A stretch of 35,501 nucleotides of DNA from Phytophthora sp. 'mugwort' (GCA_033558025.1 JAUCEF010000138.1:1-35501); one strand, 5' to 3'. Positions 1 through 8,839 are shown, counted from the first letter of the stretch. Translations and numbers: made by a program. The notes: a model not told the origin generated them from the letters alone.

Positions 1-1321
1 CAATTTGATTTTCAACAGATAACGGTATATTTAAACCTTGTTTTAACATTTCTGTTAATCTAATCCCTCTATTTAATTGTTGTTGAGTTGTAGCATCTAA
101 ATCAGAACCAAATTGAGCAAATGCTTGTACTTCTCTAAATTGTGCTAATTCTAATTTCATTGTACCAGCAATTTGTTTCATAGCTTTAATTTGTGCAGAA
201 GAACCAACACGACTTACAGATAATCCAACACTAATTGCAGGTCTTTGACCTTCATTAAATAATTCTGTTTCTAAAAAAATTTGTCCATCAGTAATTGAAA
301 TAACATTTGTTGGAATATAAGCAGAAACATCTCCAGCTTGTGTTTCAATAATAGGTAATGCGGTTAATGAACCACCACCAATTTTTTTATTCATTTTAGC
401 AGCTCTTTCTAATAAACGAGAGTGTAAATAAAAAACATCTCCAGGATAAGCTTCTCTACCTGGAGGTCTTCTTAATAATAAAGACATTTGTCTATAAGCT
501 ACCGCTTGTTTTGATAAATCATCATAGAAAATAACAGCATGTTTACCATTATCTCTAAAATATTCACCTAAAGCACAACCAGTATATGGAGCTAAATATT
601 GTAAGGGTGCTGAATCTGAAGCAGTAGCCGCTACAATAACAGAAAAAAACATTGCATTTTTTTCTTCTAAAGTTTTTGTTAATTCAGCAATTGTTGATCT
701 TTTTTGACCAACACCTACATAAATACAATATAATTGATTATTTATATCTTTTTTTAAATGAGGTTCTCTTTGATTAATTATAGTATCAATAGCAATAGAT
801 GTTTTACCTGTTTGTCTATCACCAATAATTAATTCCCTTTGACCACGACCAATAGGAATTAAACTATCTACAGCTTTTAAACCTGTTTGTACAGGTTGTT
901 TAACACTTTCTCTAGGCATAATACCTGGAGCTTTAACTTCAACTCTACTTTCTAATTTACTGTTAATTTGACCTTTACCATCAATGGGTTGTCCTAAAGC
1001 ATCAACTACTCTACCTAATACTTCAGGTCCTACAGGTACACTAACAATAGATCCAGTTCTTCGTACAAAATTACCTTCTTGAATTTCTCTATCATTACTA
1101 AAAACAACAACACCAACAACATCAGGTTCTAAATTTAAAGCCATTCCTTTAATATTACCATTATTAAATTCAACCATTTCACCTGCTTGAATTTTAGTTA
1201 AACCATAACATCTTGCAATACCATCACTCATTGAAAGAACAATACCTGTTTCTTGTAAACTTTTTTCATCTTTATATTTTTTAATATTTGATTCCAGTAT
1301 ATATGATAATTCAATAGCCAT
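1..1321 (-). CDS. atp1: ATP synthase F1 subunit alpha, arm A copy, 3' end cut by the window
   Basis: This is the catalytic-hexamer alpha subunit of mitochondrial F1Fo ATP synthase, on the matrix side of the inner membrane. The visible part covers residues 1-440 of the 509 seen in the arm B copy. The Walker A loop GDRQTGKT is at residues 167-174, followed by the conserved [11 protein letters not shown] and the alpha-subunit signature around [15 protein letters not shown]. The start ATG (1319-1321) opens with [10 protein letters not shown] and is preceded by an AT-rich leader after trnE. It is the last visible gene of the minus-strand unit nad7 to atp1. The window edge, not a mutation, truncates it. 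Confidence 0.97.
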   Translation of the reverse strand, partial: MAIELSYILESNIKKYKDEKSLQETGIVLSMSDGIARCYGLTKIQAGEMVEFNNGNIKGMALNLEPDVVGVVVFSNDREIQEGNFVRRTGSIVSVPVGPEVLGRVVDALGQPIDGKGQINSKLESRVEVKAPGIMPRESVKQPVQTGLKAVDSLIPIGRGQRELIIGDRQTGKTSIAIDTIINQREPHLKKDINNQLYCIYVGVGQKRSTIAELTKTLEEKNAMFFSVIVAATASDSAPLQYLAPYTGCALGEYFRDNGKHAVIFYDDLSKQAVAYRQMSLLLRRPPGREAYPGDVFYLHSRLLERAAKMNKKIGGGSLTALPIIETQAGDVSAYIPTNVISITDGQIFLETELFNEGQRPAISVGLSVSRVGSSAQIKAMKQIAGTMKLELAQFREVQAFAQFGSDLDATTQQQLNRGIRLTEMLKQGLNIPLSVENQI

Positions 1322-1401
1322 AGAGGTTATTAAATTATCATATTATTTAATAATTATAAATTATTATAATTACCAAAATATATCAAATATATATTTTTTT
1401 A

Positions 1402-1473
1402 TACCCTTTACGAGAATTGAACTCGTATTTTTACCGTGAAAAGGTAATGTCCTAACCATTAGACTAAAAGGGC
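1402..1473 (-). tRNA. trnE(ttc): tRNA-Glu (TTC), arm A
   Basis: This is a 72-base cloverleaf. The acceptor arms GCCCTTT and AAAGGGT pair with one G:T, and the discriminator is A. The anticodon loop TTTTCAC gives TTC, and the T arm is ACGAG/CTCGT. It sits between nad4 and atp1. Confidence 0.95.
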
Positions 1474-1474
1474 T

Positions 1475-1506
1475 TTTTATTAAACAAAAAATTTTGTTTA
1501 ATAAAA
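1475..1506 (-). terminator. Hairpin at the nad4 3' end, arm A
   Basis: A 15-bp perfect stem with a 2-base loop covers the nad4 stop codon and ends one base before trnE. In an AT-rich mitochondrial genome it more likely marks a 3' end, or protects or processes the transcript, than acts as a bacterial-type terminator. The arm B copy is identical. Confidence 0.5.
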
Positions 1507-2973
1507 ATAAGAAAAATCAATATGTATTAAAATTTTTGAAACACTTTCATGCATACAACTTTCAAAAATTTTAGGATATAAACCTAATAAAAAGATATTT
1601 ATAATTAATATTAAATGAATTAAAAATTCACGATAAGTTAAATCATAATAAATTTTTAAATAAATATTTTGAATATTACCATAACAAATTCGATTATAAA
1701 ATAATAAAGAATATACCCCACCCAAAAACATACCAATTGTCGCAAAAACAGCTGTTGTAGTATTATCTTCAAAAACTCCAGTTAAAATAAGAATTTCACC
1801 CACAAAACTACTTGAACCTGGAATAGACATATTTGCTAATACATAAATAAATAATGCAATACAAAATAAAGGCATTGTATGTGCTAAACCACCATAATAA
1901 TTAATAAATCTTGTATGATATCGATCATATAAACATCCAATTGAAAAAAATAAACCACTCGATACTAAACCATGACTAATCATTTGAATAATACTACCTT
2001 CTAATCCTTGAATAGTTAAAGAAAAAATACCCAATATTATAAAATTCATATGAGCAACTGATGCATAAGCAATAATACGTTTCAAATCTGTTTGTCGTAT
2101 AGCTGTTAATGACGCATAAATAACAGATATTAAACATAAAACTAAAATATACGGTGTAAAATATAATGCAGCTTTAGGAAATAAAGGAACTAAAAACCTA
2201 ATCATACCGTATGATCCTAATTTTAATAAAATACCAGCTAATAGTACAGAACCTGCGGTAGGTGCTTCAACATGTGCTTCCGGTAACCAAACATGAAAAG
2301 GTAACATTGGAACTTTAACAGCAAATGATAAAAAAAAAGCTAAGAAATAAAATTTTTCATATGAAAAATTAAAATTACTATAATATAATATTTGATAATC
2401 AGTTGTACCCACAGTTAAAAATAAATGAATAATGGCAATAAACATAAATAATGAACCTGCTAATGTATACATAAAAAACAAATATGAAGCTTTAATTTTA
2501 CGTTCTCTTGAACCCCAAATACCTATAATTAAAAACATAGGAATTAATACACTTTCAAAGAAAATATAAAAAATAAGTACATCTAATATACTAAATGAAA
2601 TGATTAAACAAAATTCTAAAATAAAATATAAAATAAAATATTCTTTTATATTTTTATTAATCATTTCATAACTAATTAACATACAGATTGGAATCAAAAA
2701 TGTTGTTAAAATTATAAAAAATAATGAAATACCATCAATACCTAAATAAAAATTAATATTAAATTGACTAATCCATTCTATTTTAAATAAATATTGAAAA
2801 TTAGAAGTTGATTTATCAAATAAAATCCATAAAGGTAATGACATTAAAAAAATGAAAAAAGACATAAAAATACTAAAATTTTTTATAAATTTTTCATTTT
2901 TCGAAAAAGCTAATATAATAACCGTAATTAATGGTAAAATAAGTAAAAAAATTAATATAAACTTATTAAACAT
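1498..2973 (-). CDS. nad4: NADH dehydrogenase subunit 4, arm A
   Basis: This is a proton-pumping antiporter-like subunit of complex I in the inner mitochondrial membrane. It has 491 residues, the usual family size, with about 14 hydrophobic segments. The conserved stretch LPEAHVEAPTAGSVLLAG lies before the midpoint and is followed by LKLGSYG and the SVAHMNF region, which are typical of Nad4. The frame is open further upstream, but that extension runs through trnH. The ATG at 2971-2973 (MFNKFILIFLL) is chosen because it clears the tRNA and begins with the first membrane helix. It lies 22 bases after trnH, and its stop is inside a strong hairpin. Confidence 0.97.
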   Translation of the reverse strand: MFNKFILIFLLILPLITVIILAFSKNEKFIKNFSIFMSFFIFLMSLPLWILFDKSTSNFQYLFKIEWISQFNINFYLGIDGISLFFIILTTFLIPICMLISYEMINKNIKEYFILYFILEFCLIISFSILDVLIFYIFFESVLIPMFLIIGIWGSRERKIKASYLFFMYTLAGSLFMFIAIIHLFLTVGTTDYQILYYSNFNFSYEKFYFLAFFLSFAVKVPMLPFHVWLPEAHVEAPTAGSVLLAGILLKLGSYGMIRFLVPLFPKAALYFTPYILVLCLISVIYASLTAIRQTDLKRIIAYASVAHMNFIILGIFSLTIQGLEGSIIQMISHGLVSSGLFFSIGCLYDRYHTRFINYYGGLAHTMPLFCIALFIYVLANMSIPGSSSFVGEILILTGVFEDNTTTAVFATIGMFLGGVYSLLFYNRICYGNIQNIYLKIYYDLTYREFLIHLILIINIFLLGLYPKIFESCMHESVSKILIHIDFSYFY

Positions 2974-2995
2974 AAAAAAATTTAATTTAAAAATG

Positions 2996-3068
2996 GGCGA
3001 AAAATGGGACTTGAACCCATAACACTTAGACCCACAATCTAACACTCTACCTTTAAGTTATAATCGCC
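2996..3068 (-). tRNA. trnH(gtg): tRNA-His (GTG), arm A
   Basis: The anticodon stem TTAGA/TCTAA encloses the loop TTGTGGG, giving GTG. The T arm is ATGGG/CCCAT. The 5' G would pair with discriminator C as the extra His base pair. Acceptor pairs 5:68 and 6:67 are T:T mismatches. The same bases occur in arm B. It lies 3 bases after the uL10-like gene. Confidence 0.88.
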
Positions 3069-3071
3069 TTT

Positions 3072-3491
3072 TTAAATTTTTCTTAAATAATATATAAAAT
3101 TTAAAAATGATTGAACAATTAAATTATTTAAAGGTGGATAGTTTTTAGATAATATTTGTTTTACTTTTAAATTAGAATAAATATTATTTTGAATACTCAA
3201 ATAAATTAATTCAAGTTTTTTAAAATTATATAAATCCCTTATTAAATTTAATTCATTATTTCCATAAATTATTAAAATAGAACCTTGTCCTTTTAATTTT
3301 AAAAAAATATCAATAATTAAATTTTGATTTAATATTAAAGATTTATAATCAAATTTTTTAATTTTTTTTTTTAAAGATATTATTTCATTAATATTTAAAT
3401 CATTATAACGAAATATATATATATATTTATAAGTTTGTTTAATTTTTTGTAATTGATTTAATTTATACTTTTTAAATTTTTTTTTTTGCAT
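3072..3491 (-). CDS. rpl10: Probable ribosomal protein uL10 (L10), arm A
   Basis: This is a 139-residue, lysine-rich, soluble protein lying between nad7 (38 bases away) and trnH (3 bases away). The pattern fits the L10 N-terminal domain. A basic start is followed by a hydrophobic strand and YNDLNINEI (about residues 30-38), in the place of the usual GLTV motif. A helix then leads to YKSLILNQNLI (about 49-59), in the place of the KVVKNTL motif, and LKGQGSILIIY (about 66-76) fits the KG-P-TALLF strand. The rest resembles the second half of L10, but no acidic P-stalk helix is obvious. uL10 anchors the ribosomal stalk. This assignment comes from pattern reading only, and the alternative is a lineage-specific ORF. 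The protein is identical in both arms. Confidence 0.55.
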   Translation of the reverse strand: MQKKKFKKYKLNQLQKIKQTYKYIYIFRYNDLNINEIISLKKKIKKFDYKSLILNQNLIIDIFLKLKGQGSILIIYGNNELNLIRDLYNFKKLELIYLSIQNNIYSNLKVKQILSKNYPPLNNLIVQSFLNFIYYLRKI

Positions 3492-3529
3492 AATTTATTG
3501 AAAATAAAATTTTATTCTAATAATTAATA

Positions 3530-4708
3530 TTAACGATCAATTTCACCAAAAACAACATCTAAAGTACCAATAATTGTAACAACATCAGCAATCATATGAT
3601 TTTTAGCTATAAAATCTAATGCTTGTAAATGTAAAAATCCTGGTGATTTAATTTTACATCTGTAGGGTTTATTTGTACCATCTGCTACTAAATAAACACC
3701 ATACTCACCTTTAGGTGCCTCAATAACTGTATAAGTTTCACCAGCATTTACACAAATATTTTCTGAATAATATTTAAAATGATGAATTAAAGACTCCATA
3801 GAATTTTTAATTTGAATTCTATTTGGATTTGTAATTTTTTTATCATCTAATTTAATAGGACCTTGGGGAATTTTATTAAGTACTTGCAAAATAATTCGAA
3901 TTGATTGTCGCATTTCTTCTATTCTAATTAAATAACGATCATAACAATCGCCATTTGTACCTACAGGTATATCAAATTTTAATTGATCATAAATTTCATA
4001 AGGTTGTGTTTTACGTAAATCCCATGAAATACCTGATCCACGTAACATAACACCACTAAAACCAAAATTTAAAGCATCTTTAGCAGATATAATACCAATA
4101 TCTACTAATCTTTGTTTCCAAATTCTATTATTAGTTAACATTTCTTCAATTTCATCTAAACGGGTATTAAATTGTTCACAAAAAATATATATATCATTTA
4201 ACAAACCTTTAGGCAAATCTTGATTAACACCTCCAGGTCTAAAATAAGCTGCATGCATACGTGCACCAGAAACACGTTCATAAAATTCCATTAATTTCTC
4301 ACGTTCTTCAAATCCCCAAAAATAAGGTGTCATAGCTCCTACATCTAAAGCATGACAACATACAGCTAATAAATGATTTAAGATACGTGTTATTTCTGAA
4401 AATAAAACTCTTATATATTGTGCTCGTAAAGGTATATCACAATTTAATAATTTTTCAATAGCCAAAACATATGCATGTTCTTGACACATCATAGATACAT
4501 AATCTAAACGATCAAAATAAGGTAACGCCTGTAAATAATTTTTATATTCAATTAATTTTTCTGTACCTCTATGTAATAAACCTATATGTGAATCAGCTTT
4601 TTTAACAACTTCACCGTTTAATTCTAAAATTAAACGTAAAACACCATGAGCCGCTGGATGTTGTGGACCAAAATTTATAGAAAAATTTTTAATTTTTTTT
4701 AATGACAT
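3530..4708 (-). CDS. nad7: NADH dehydrogenase subunit 7 (49 kDa), arm A
   Basis: This is the peripheral-arm subunit of complex I that helps form the quinone site. It has 392 residues, full family length. It begins with the conserved [13 protein letters not shown] (about residues 13-25), followed by [12 protein letters not shown] and [17 protein letters not shown]. It ends with the canonical FGEIDR, matching the retained NiFe-hydrogenase-like fold. It is the first gene of the minus-strand unit reading away from the axis. The ATG is directly preceded by a run of 19 A on the coding strand (20 in arm B), which leaves almost no leader between the homopolymer and the start. Confidence 0.98.
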   Translation of the reverse strand: MSLKKIKNFSINFGPQHPAAHGVLRLILELNGEVVKKADSHIGLLHRGTEKLIEYKNYLQALPYFDRLDYVSMMCQEHAYVLAIEKLLNCDIPLRAQYIRVLFSEITRILNHLLAVCCHALDVGAMTPYFWGFEEREKLMEFYERVSGARMHAAYFRPGGVNQDLPKGLLNDIYIFCEQFNTRLDEIEEMLTNNRIWKQRLVDIGIISAKDALNFGFSGVMLRGSGISWDLRKTQPYEIYDQLKFDIPVGTNGDCYDRYLIRIEEMRQSIRIILQVLNKIPQGPIKLDDKKITNPNRIQIKNSMESLIHHFKYYSENICVNAGETYTVIEAPKGEYGVYLVADGTNKPYRCKIKSPGFLHLQALDFIAKNHMIADVVTIIGTLDVVFGEIDR

Positions 4709-4823
4709 TTTTTTTTTTTTTTTTTTTAATAAAAATATAATATTTATAAATTAATTTTTTTATAAATATATAGCATATATAGTAAGTAAGTATTTTTAAA
4801 ATATTTATTTCTTTTATTACATT
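4709..4823. promoter_or_regulatory. Divergent nad7-nad2 intergenic region, arm A
   Basis: This 115-base gap separates genes transcribed in opposite directions and is the only divergent point in the arm, so both long transcripts probably start here. It holds a 19-base T run next to nad7 and AT stretches. Near 4770-4795 there is a slightly more complex patch (ATATAGCATATATAGTAAG). No promoter consensus is known for this organism, so the role is inferred from gene layout. Confidence 0.45.
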
Positions 4824-6317
4824 ATGTTTTTTCAGGAAATTTTTAATAATAATTTTGAAATTATTATCCCCGAATTTTTTTTAACAACTTTTTTATTAAT
4901 TTTATTATTATTTGGTGTTTTTTATAAAAAAAATCAAAATGCTCAAAAAATTTTGATTATTAAAAATATTACTACTATAATAATATATTTATTATTAATT
5001 CTTTTAATATTAACGTTAAATATAACAAATATTTCAAGTAACATATTAAATGGTGTATTACTTATTAATAATTTTACACAATTTATTAAAATAATTTTAA
5101 TTTTATTAACAATTATTTGTTTTTTAATACAACAAAAATATTTAATACAACAAAAAATAAATTCATATGAAATTAATATATTAATGTTAATATCATTATT
5201 GGGTTTAATGTTATTGGTATCTGCAAATCATTTTATTACTTTATATTTAGCAATTGAATTACAAAGTTTAAGTTTTTATATATTAACATCCACCCAAAAA
5301 AAATCGATATTATCAATTGAGGCTGGTTTAAAATATTTTATTTTAGGATCAATTGCTTCAGGTTTTATTCTATTTGGTTCTTCAATAATTTATGCTATTA
5401 CAGGTTCATTAAATTTTAATAATATTTTTTTAATATTATCAAATATAAATTTTTTAGATAATATAAATATATTAATTAGTTTATCTTATGGATTAATTTT
5501 TATTTTAGTTGGTATTTTATTTAAAATAGGTGCTACACCTTTTCATTTTTGGTTGCCTGATGTATATGAAGGTGCTCCAAATAATATTTCAAGTTTTTTT
5601 GCTATTGTACCAAAAATTGCTTTTATAGGAATTTTAATTCGTTTATTTTTTGAGATTTTTTTTAATATTTCATATTTCTTTGAAATTTTTTTTTATATTA
5701 TTTCATTTTTATCTATGTTAATCGGTGCATTATCGGCATTACAACAAAAAAAAATCAAAAGATTATTAGCTTATAGTGCAATAAGTCATGTAGGTTTTAT
5801 ATTAATAGGATTTACTTCAAATATGTTAAATAATATTCCATTTATTTTATTATATATTATAATTTATATTATAACAAGTATTAATTTATGGACTTCTTAT
5901 TTATCTTTAAATATCAATCATAAACCAATTAAATATTTAACAGATTTATCAAATATATATACTATTAATAAATTAATTGCTATTATTATAATCATAAATA
6001 TTTTTTCATTAGCTGGTATACCCCCATTAGCGGGTTTTTTTTCAAAATTATTTATATTTTTTTCAGCTATTAAAAATAATTATTTTAGTTTAGTATTTTT
6101 TGGTATTATTATAAGTGTTTTAAGCTCTTTTTATTATTTAAAAATAATTAAAATTATTTATTTTGAAAAAATATTTAGAAAAATGTATATTTCACAAATA
6201 AATAAAAGTCAAAGTATAATATTATTAATTAGTACTCAATTTATTTTATTTTTATTTATTTATCCTAATATTATATTAATAAATTTAAACAAAATTTATT
6301 TATATTTATTAATATAA
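4824..6317 (+). CDS. nad2: NADH dehydrogenase subunit 2, arm A
   Basis: This is an antiporter-like membrane subunit of complex I, 497 residues long with about 14 hydrophobic helices. Conserved Nad2 elements are IELQSLSFYILTS (around residue 143), FKIGATPFHFWLPDVYEGAP (around 235) and RLLAYSAISHVGFILIG (around 315). SLAGIPPLAGFFSK lies near residue 396. It opens the plus-strand unit that runs to nad4L at the axis. The ATG follows the divergent intergenic region, and trnF begins 6 bases after the stop. The sequence is intact and matches the arm B copy. Confidence 0.97.
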   Translation: MFFQEIFNNNFEIIIPEFFLTTFLLILLLFGVFYKKNQNAQKILIIKNITTIIIYLLLILLILTLNITNISSNILNGVLLINNFTQFIKIILILLTIICFLIQQKYLIQQKINSYEINILMLISLLGLMLLVSANHFITLYLAIELQSLSFYILTSTQKKSILSIEAGLKYFILGSIASGFILFGSSIIYAITGSLNFNNIFLILSNINFLDNINILISLSYGLIFILVGILFKIGATPFHFWLPDVYEGAPNNISSFFAIVPKIAFIGILIRLFFEIFFNISYFFEIFFYIISFLSMLIGALSALQQKKIKRLLAYSAISHVGFILIGFTSNMLNNIPFILLYIIIYIITSINLWTSYLSLNINHKPIKYLTDLSNIYTINKLIAIIIIINIFSLAGIPPLAGFFSKLFIFFSAIKNNYFSLVFFGIIISVLSSFYYLKIIKIIYFEKIFRKMYISQINKSQSIILLISTQFILFLFIYPNIILINLNKIYLYLLI

Positions 6318-6323
6318 TATTTA

Positions 6324-6397
6324 GTTTGGATAGCTCAGTTGGTTAGAGTAAAAGACTGAAAATCTTTGTGTCGGTGGTTCAAATCCACCTCCAGACA
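6324..6397 (+). tRNA. trnF(gaa): tRNA-Phe (GAA), arm A
   Basis: This is a 74-base cloverleaf. Acceptor GTTTGGA pairs with TCCAGAC (one T:G), and the discriminator is A. The anticodon stem AAAGA/TCTTT encloses CTGAAAA, giving GAA. The T loop is TTCAAAT. Confidence 0.96.
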
Positions 6398-6413
6398 ATT
6401 TTATTATTAAAAT

Positions 6414-6740
6414 ATGTATCTTTTAAGAATAACTTTTAAATCATTTCAAAAAATAAATCAACTCAAACAAAATTTATTAAAATTAAAAAAAATTAATAAA
6501 TTCAAAAATATTCAAATACCCGGTGTATTTCAAACAAAACAAAAAAAAAAAATTTTTACATTATTAAGATCTCCCCATGTAAATAAAAAATCACGTGAAC
6601 ATTTTATTCATAAAAATTATACTTCTAAAATTAATATAAAATTTAAAAATATTTTTTATTTATTAAATTTTTTAGTTTTAATTAAAAAATTTTTATCTAA
6701 AAATTCATTAATAAATATTAAAATTATAAAAAAAAATTAA
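6414..6740 (+). CDS. rps10: Ribosomal protein S10, arm A
   Basis: This is the small-subunit head protein uS10, 108 residues and close to the usual mitochondrial length. The N-terminus LLRITFKSFQ matches the family's first strand. A loop with IPGVFQTKQKKK follows, then the diagnostic TLLRSPHVNKKSREHF at about residues 49-64. The gene lies between trnF and trnR, with short spacers on both sides. Its first codons (ATGTATCTTTTAAGA) recur as a non-coding block upstream of nad6. It is identical in the two arms. Confidence 0.94.
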   Translation: MYLLRITFKSFQKINQLKQNLLKLKKINKFKNIQIPGVFQTKQKKKIFTLLRSPHVNKKSREHFIHKNYTSKINIKFKNIFYLLNFLVLIKKFLSKNSLINIKIIKKN

Positions 6741-6750
6741 AATTAAACTT

Positions 6751-6824
6751 ATGCTTATAGCTTAAATGGATAAAGCGTTAGATTGCGGATCTATAAAATG
6801 AAAGTTCAAATCTTTCTAAGCATA
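6751..6824 (+). tRNA. trnR(gcg): tRNA-Arg (GCG), arm A
   Basis: Acceptor ATGCTTA pairs perfectly with TAAGCAT, and the discriminator is A. The D stem is GCTT/AAGC. The anticodon loop TTGCGGA gives GCG. The anticodon stem TTAGA/TCTAT has one T:T pair at its outer end. The T arm is GAAAG/CTTTC. Confidence 0.9.
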
Positions 6825-6838
6825 TATTTTATTTATTT

Positions 6839-6910
6839 TGAAGTATAGCCAAGTGGTAAGGCCTCCGTTTTTGGTACGGAAAATCAAAGGTTCGAATCCT
6901 TTTACTTCAA
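6839..6910 (+). tRNA. trnQ(ttg): tRNA-Gln (TTG), arm A
   Basis: Acceptor TGAAGTA pairs with TACTTCA, and the discriminator is A. The anticodon stem TCCGT/ACGGA encloses TTTTGGT, giving TTG. The T loop is TTCGAAT. Confidence 0.95.
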
Positions 6911-6912
6911 AA

Positions 6913-6986
6913 GGGCCTATAACTCAGTTGGTTAGAGTATACGCCTGATAAGTGTAAAGTCAGTAGTTCAAATCTACTTAGGCCCA
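6913..6986 (+). tRNA. trnI(gat): tRNA-Ile (GAT), arm A
   Basis: Acceptor GGGCCTA pairs perfectly with TAGGCCC, and the discriminator is A. The loop CTGATAA gives GAT. It lies two bases from trnQ and two bases from trnV. Confidence 0.96.
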
Positions 6987-6988
6987 AT

Positions 6989-7061
6989 GAATAATTAACT
7001 CAATTGGTAGAGTATTTCGTTTACACCGAAAATGTTAGCGGTTCGAGTCCGTTATTATTCA
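6989..7061 (+). tRNA. trnV(tac): tRNA-Val (TAC), arm A
   Basis: Acceptor GAATAAT pairs with ATTATTC, and the discriminator is A. The anticodon stem TTTCG/CGAAA encloses TTTACAC, giving TAC. The T arm is AGCGG/CCGTT. Confidence 0.95.
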
Positions 7062-7078
7062 ATAAAATAACAAATAAT

Positions 7079-7459
7079 ATGTCAACAATTAATCAATTAT
7101 TTTTAAAAAAACAAAAACGTTTAGAAAAAAAAAAAAGAAATAAAAGTCCAGCTTTAAAACAATGTCCTCAACGTAAAGGTATTTGTTTAAAAGTTTATAA
7201 TACAACACCTAAAAAACCAAATTCTGCTATGCGTAAAGTAGCAAAAGTACACCTATCTAGTAGGTATACAATAATTACTTATATTCCAGGTATTGGTCAT
7301 ACTTTACAAGAACATTCAATAGTATTAGTTAGAGGAGGTCGTGTAAAAGATTTACCTGGAGTAAAATATCATGTAATTCGTGGTAAATATGATTTATTAG
7401 GGATTTATTCTCGAAAAACATCAAGATCAAAATATGGAACTAAAATACGAAGAGTATAA
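7079..7459 (+). CDS. rps12: Ribosomal protein S12, arm A
   Basis: This is uS12 of the decoding centre, 126 residues, the normal family length. Diagnostic motifs are [26 protein letters not shown] and [19 protein letters not shown]. The frame is also open 25 codons upstream, but that part lies within trnV. The ATG at 7079 is chosen because it follows the tRNA by 17 bases and gives MSTINQLF, the expected N-terminus. It is followed by rps7 in the classical S12-S7 order, with either a 26-base overlap or a 22-base gap depending on the rps7 start. Confidence 0.97.
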   Translation: MSTINQLFLKKQKRLEKKKRNKSPALKQCPQRKGICLKVYNTTPKKPNSAMRKVAKVHLSSRYTIITYIPGIGHTLQEHSIVLVRGGRVKDLPGVKYHVIRGKYDLLGIYSRKTSRSKYGTKIRRV

Positions 7460-7865
7460 AATAAAAAAATTATTTATAAATATGTTATTAAAAAAAGGAA
7501 AAAAAACTTGTTCTGAAAACATATTTATAAATATTTTAATTACTTTAAAAAAAATTACAAAACAAAAACCGAATTTTATTTTATTTAAATCAATTGAAAA
7601 TTTATTACCGAAATTAAAAGCAATAAGTATTCCAAATAAAAAACGAAATAAAAAAAAAAAAAAAAAAGATAGATATTTTTTAATGCTTTTAAATGAAGAT
7701 AAACAAATTAAAAAATCGATATCGTGGTTACTTTTAAATGCAAATTTAAAAAACATAACAAACGAAATTATTCAAACTTCAAAAAATAAAAGTAAAACAA
7801 TCAATACAAAAAAACAATATTATAAAAATATAAAAAAATTAAAATTTAATCTTATTTTTGATTAA
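7434..7865 (+). CDS. rps7: Ribosomal protein S7, arm A (intact copy)
   Basis: This is uS7, which organises the small-subunit head. It has 143 residues, with [18 protein letters not shown] near the N-terminus matching the family's KFVN-LM--GKKSTAE element. The rest is divergent and very lysine-rich, with a K6 run encoded by 18 consecutive A. The first ATG (7434) overlaps rps12 by 26 bases and retains the whole conserved element. A second ATG at 7482 would remove the overlap but cut into it. A 20-base context around 7482 is shared with the nad3 start. The order after rps12 supports the call. Arm B has one A fewer in the run and is frameshifted. Confidence 0.85.
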   Translation: MELKYEEYKIKKLFINMLLKKGKKTCSENIFINILITLKKITKQKPNFILFKSIENLLPKLKAISIPNKKRNKKKKKKDRYFLMLLNEDKQIKKSISWLLLNANLKNITNEIIQTSKNKSKTINTKKQYYKNIKKLKFNLIFD

Positions 7866-7924
7866 TTTTTTTAAATACATTATTTATCATTAAATAATTA
7901 ATTATTACAAATTATAAAATTCTT

Positions 7925-8839
7925 ATGAAAAATTATTATTATATTAATAAAAAAAATTTACAAATAGAAACTACAACAAATGATTCTAATATCGATAAAT
8001 TTCAAAATGATTTAAAAATTTTAAAAGAAATTAGTAATAATATACAAAATACACAAAAACATCCTTATCATTTAGTAGATCCAAGTCCTTGGCCTTTTAT
8101 AATTTCTTTTGGACTTTTTTTTTTAACTTTTGGTGGTGCTATGTATTTTCATGGTTATATTGGCAGTAATTTCTTAATTTTAACAGGATTTTTAATGATT
8201 ATTTTAACAATGTATACTTGGTTTCGTGATATAGTTAGAGAAGCTGTATATGAAGGTCAACATACTAAACAAGTACAATTAGGTTTAAGAAATGGTATGC
8301 TTTTATTTATTTTTAGTGAATTACTATTTTTTGTTAGTTTTTTTTGGGCTTTTTTTCATTCAGCTTTAGCACCAACACCTGAAATTGGATCTTTATGGCC
8401 ACCATTAGGTATTGAAACTGTTAATGCTTGGGGTATTCCTTTATTAAATACTGTAATATTATTATCATCTGGGGCAACTATTACTTGGGCACACCATTCA
8501 ATAGTTTTTGGTGATAGAAAAAATGCTATTTTAAGTTTAATTATTACAATTTTATTAGCTTTTTTTTTTACTTTAATTCAAGCCTATGAATATATTGAAA
8601 GTACTTTTTCAATTTCTGATAGTATTTATGGTACAACTTTTTTTTTATTAACAGGTTTTCATGGTATTCACGTTATTGTAGGTACTATTTTTATTATAGT
8701 AAGTACTATTAGATTAATTAATCATCATTTTACAAAACAACATCATTTCGGTTTTGAAGCTGCAGCTTGGTATTGGCATTTTGTAGATGTTGTTTGGTTA
8801 TTTTTATTTGTAGCAGTTTACTGGTGGGGAGGTAATTAA
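7925..8839 (+). CDS. cox3: Cytochrome c oxidase subunit 3 with long N-terminal extension, arm A
   Basis: This is a core membrane subunit of complex IV. It has 304 residues, compared with about 260-270 in most lineages. The conserved protein begins at HPYHLVDPSPWPF (residues 46-58). Seven helices follow and end at WHFVDVVWLFLFVAVYWWGG. Residues 1-45 form a hydrophilic, Asn/Lys/Tyr-rich extension with no close relative that I recognise. No other ATG lies between it and the conserved core, so either the extension is translated or a non-ATG start is used. It is identical in arm B. atp6 follows after 24 bases. Confidence 0.96.
   Translation: MKNYYYINKKNLQIETTTNDSNIDKFQNDLKILKEISNNIQNTQKHPYHLVDPSPWPFIISFGLFFLTFGGAMYFHGYIGSNFLILTGFLMIILTMYTWFRDIVREAVYEGQHTKQVQLGLRNGMLLFIFSELLFFVSFFWAFFHSALAPTPEIGSLWPPLGIETVNAWGIPLLNTVILLSSGATITWAHHSIVFGDRKNAILSLIITILLAFFFTLIQAYEYIESTFSISDSIYGTTFFLLTGFHGIHVIVGTIFIIVSTIRLINHHFTKQHHFGFEAAAWYWHFVDVVWLFLFVAVYWWGGN

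Noticed and set aside
2974..3045. Longer nad4 reading frame starting inside trnH (and the mirror at 27812)
   Set aside because: The extra 24 codons are tRNA-His sequence; the ATG at 2971-2973 gives the normal Nad4 start.
7004..7078. Longer rps12 and nad3 frames starting inside trnV and trnD
   Set aside because: The added codons translate tRNA genes; the next ATG in each case gives the family-typical N-terminus.
7427..7756. A 109-codon minus-strand open frame opposite rps7
   Set aside because: It is the antisense of the lysine-rich rps7 (A runs read as Phe). It has no family features and is not maintained as a gene in arm B.
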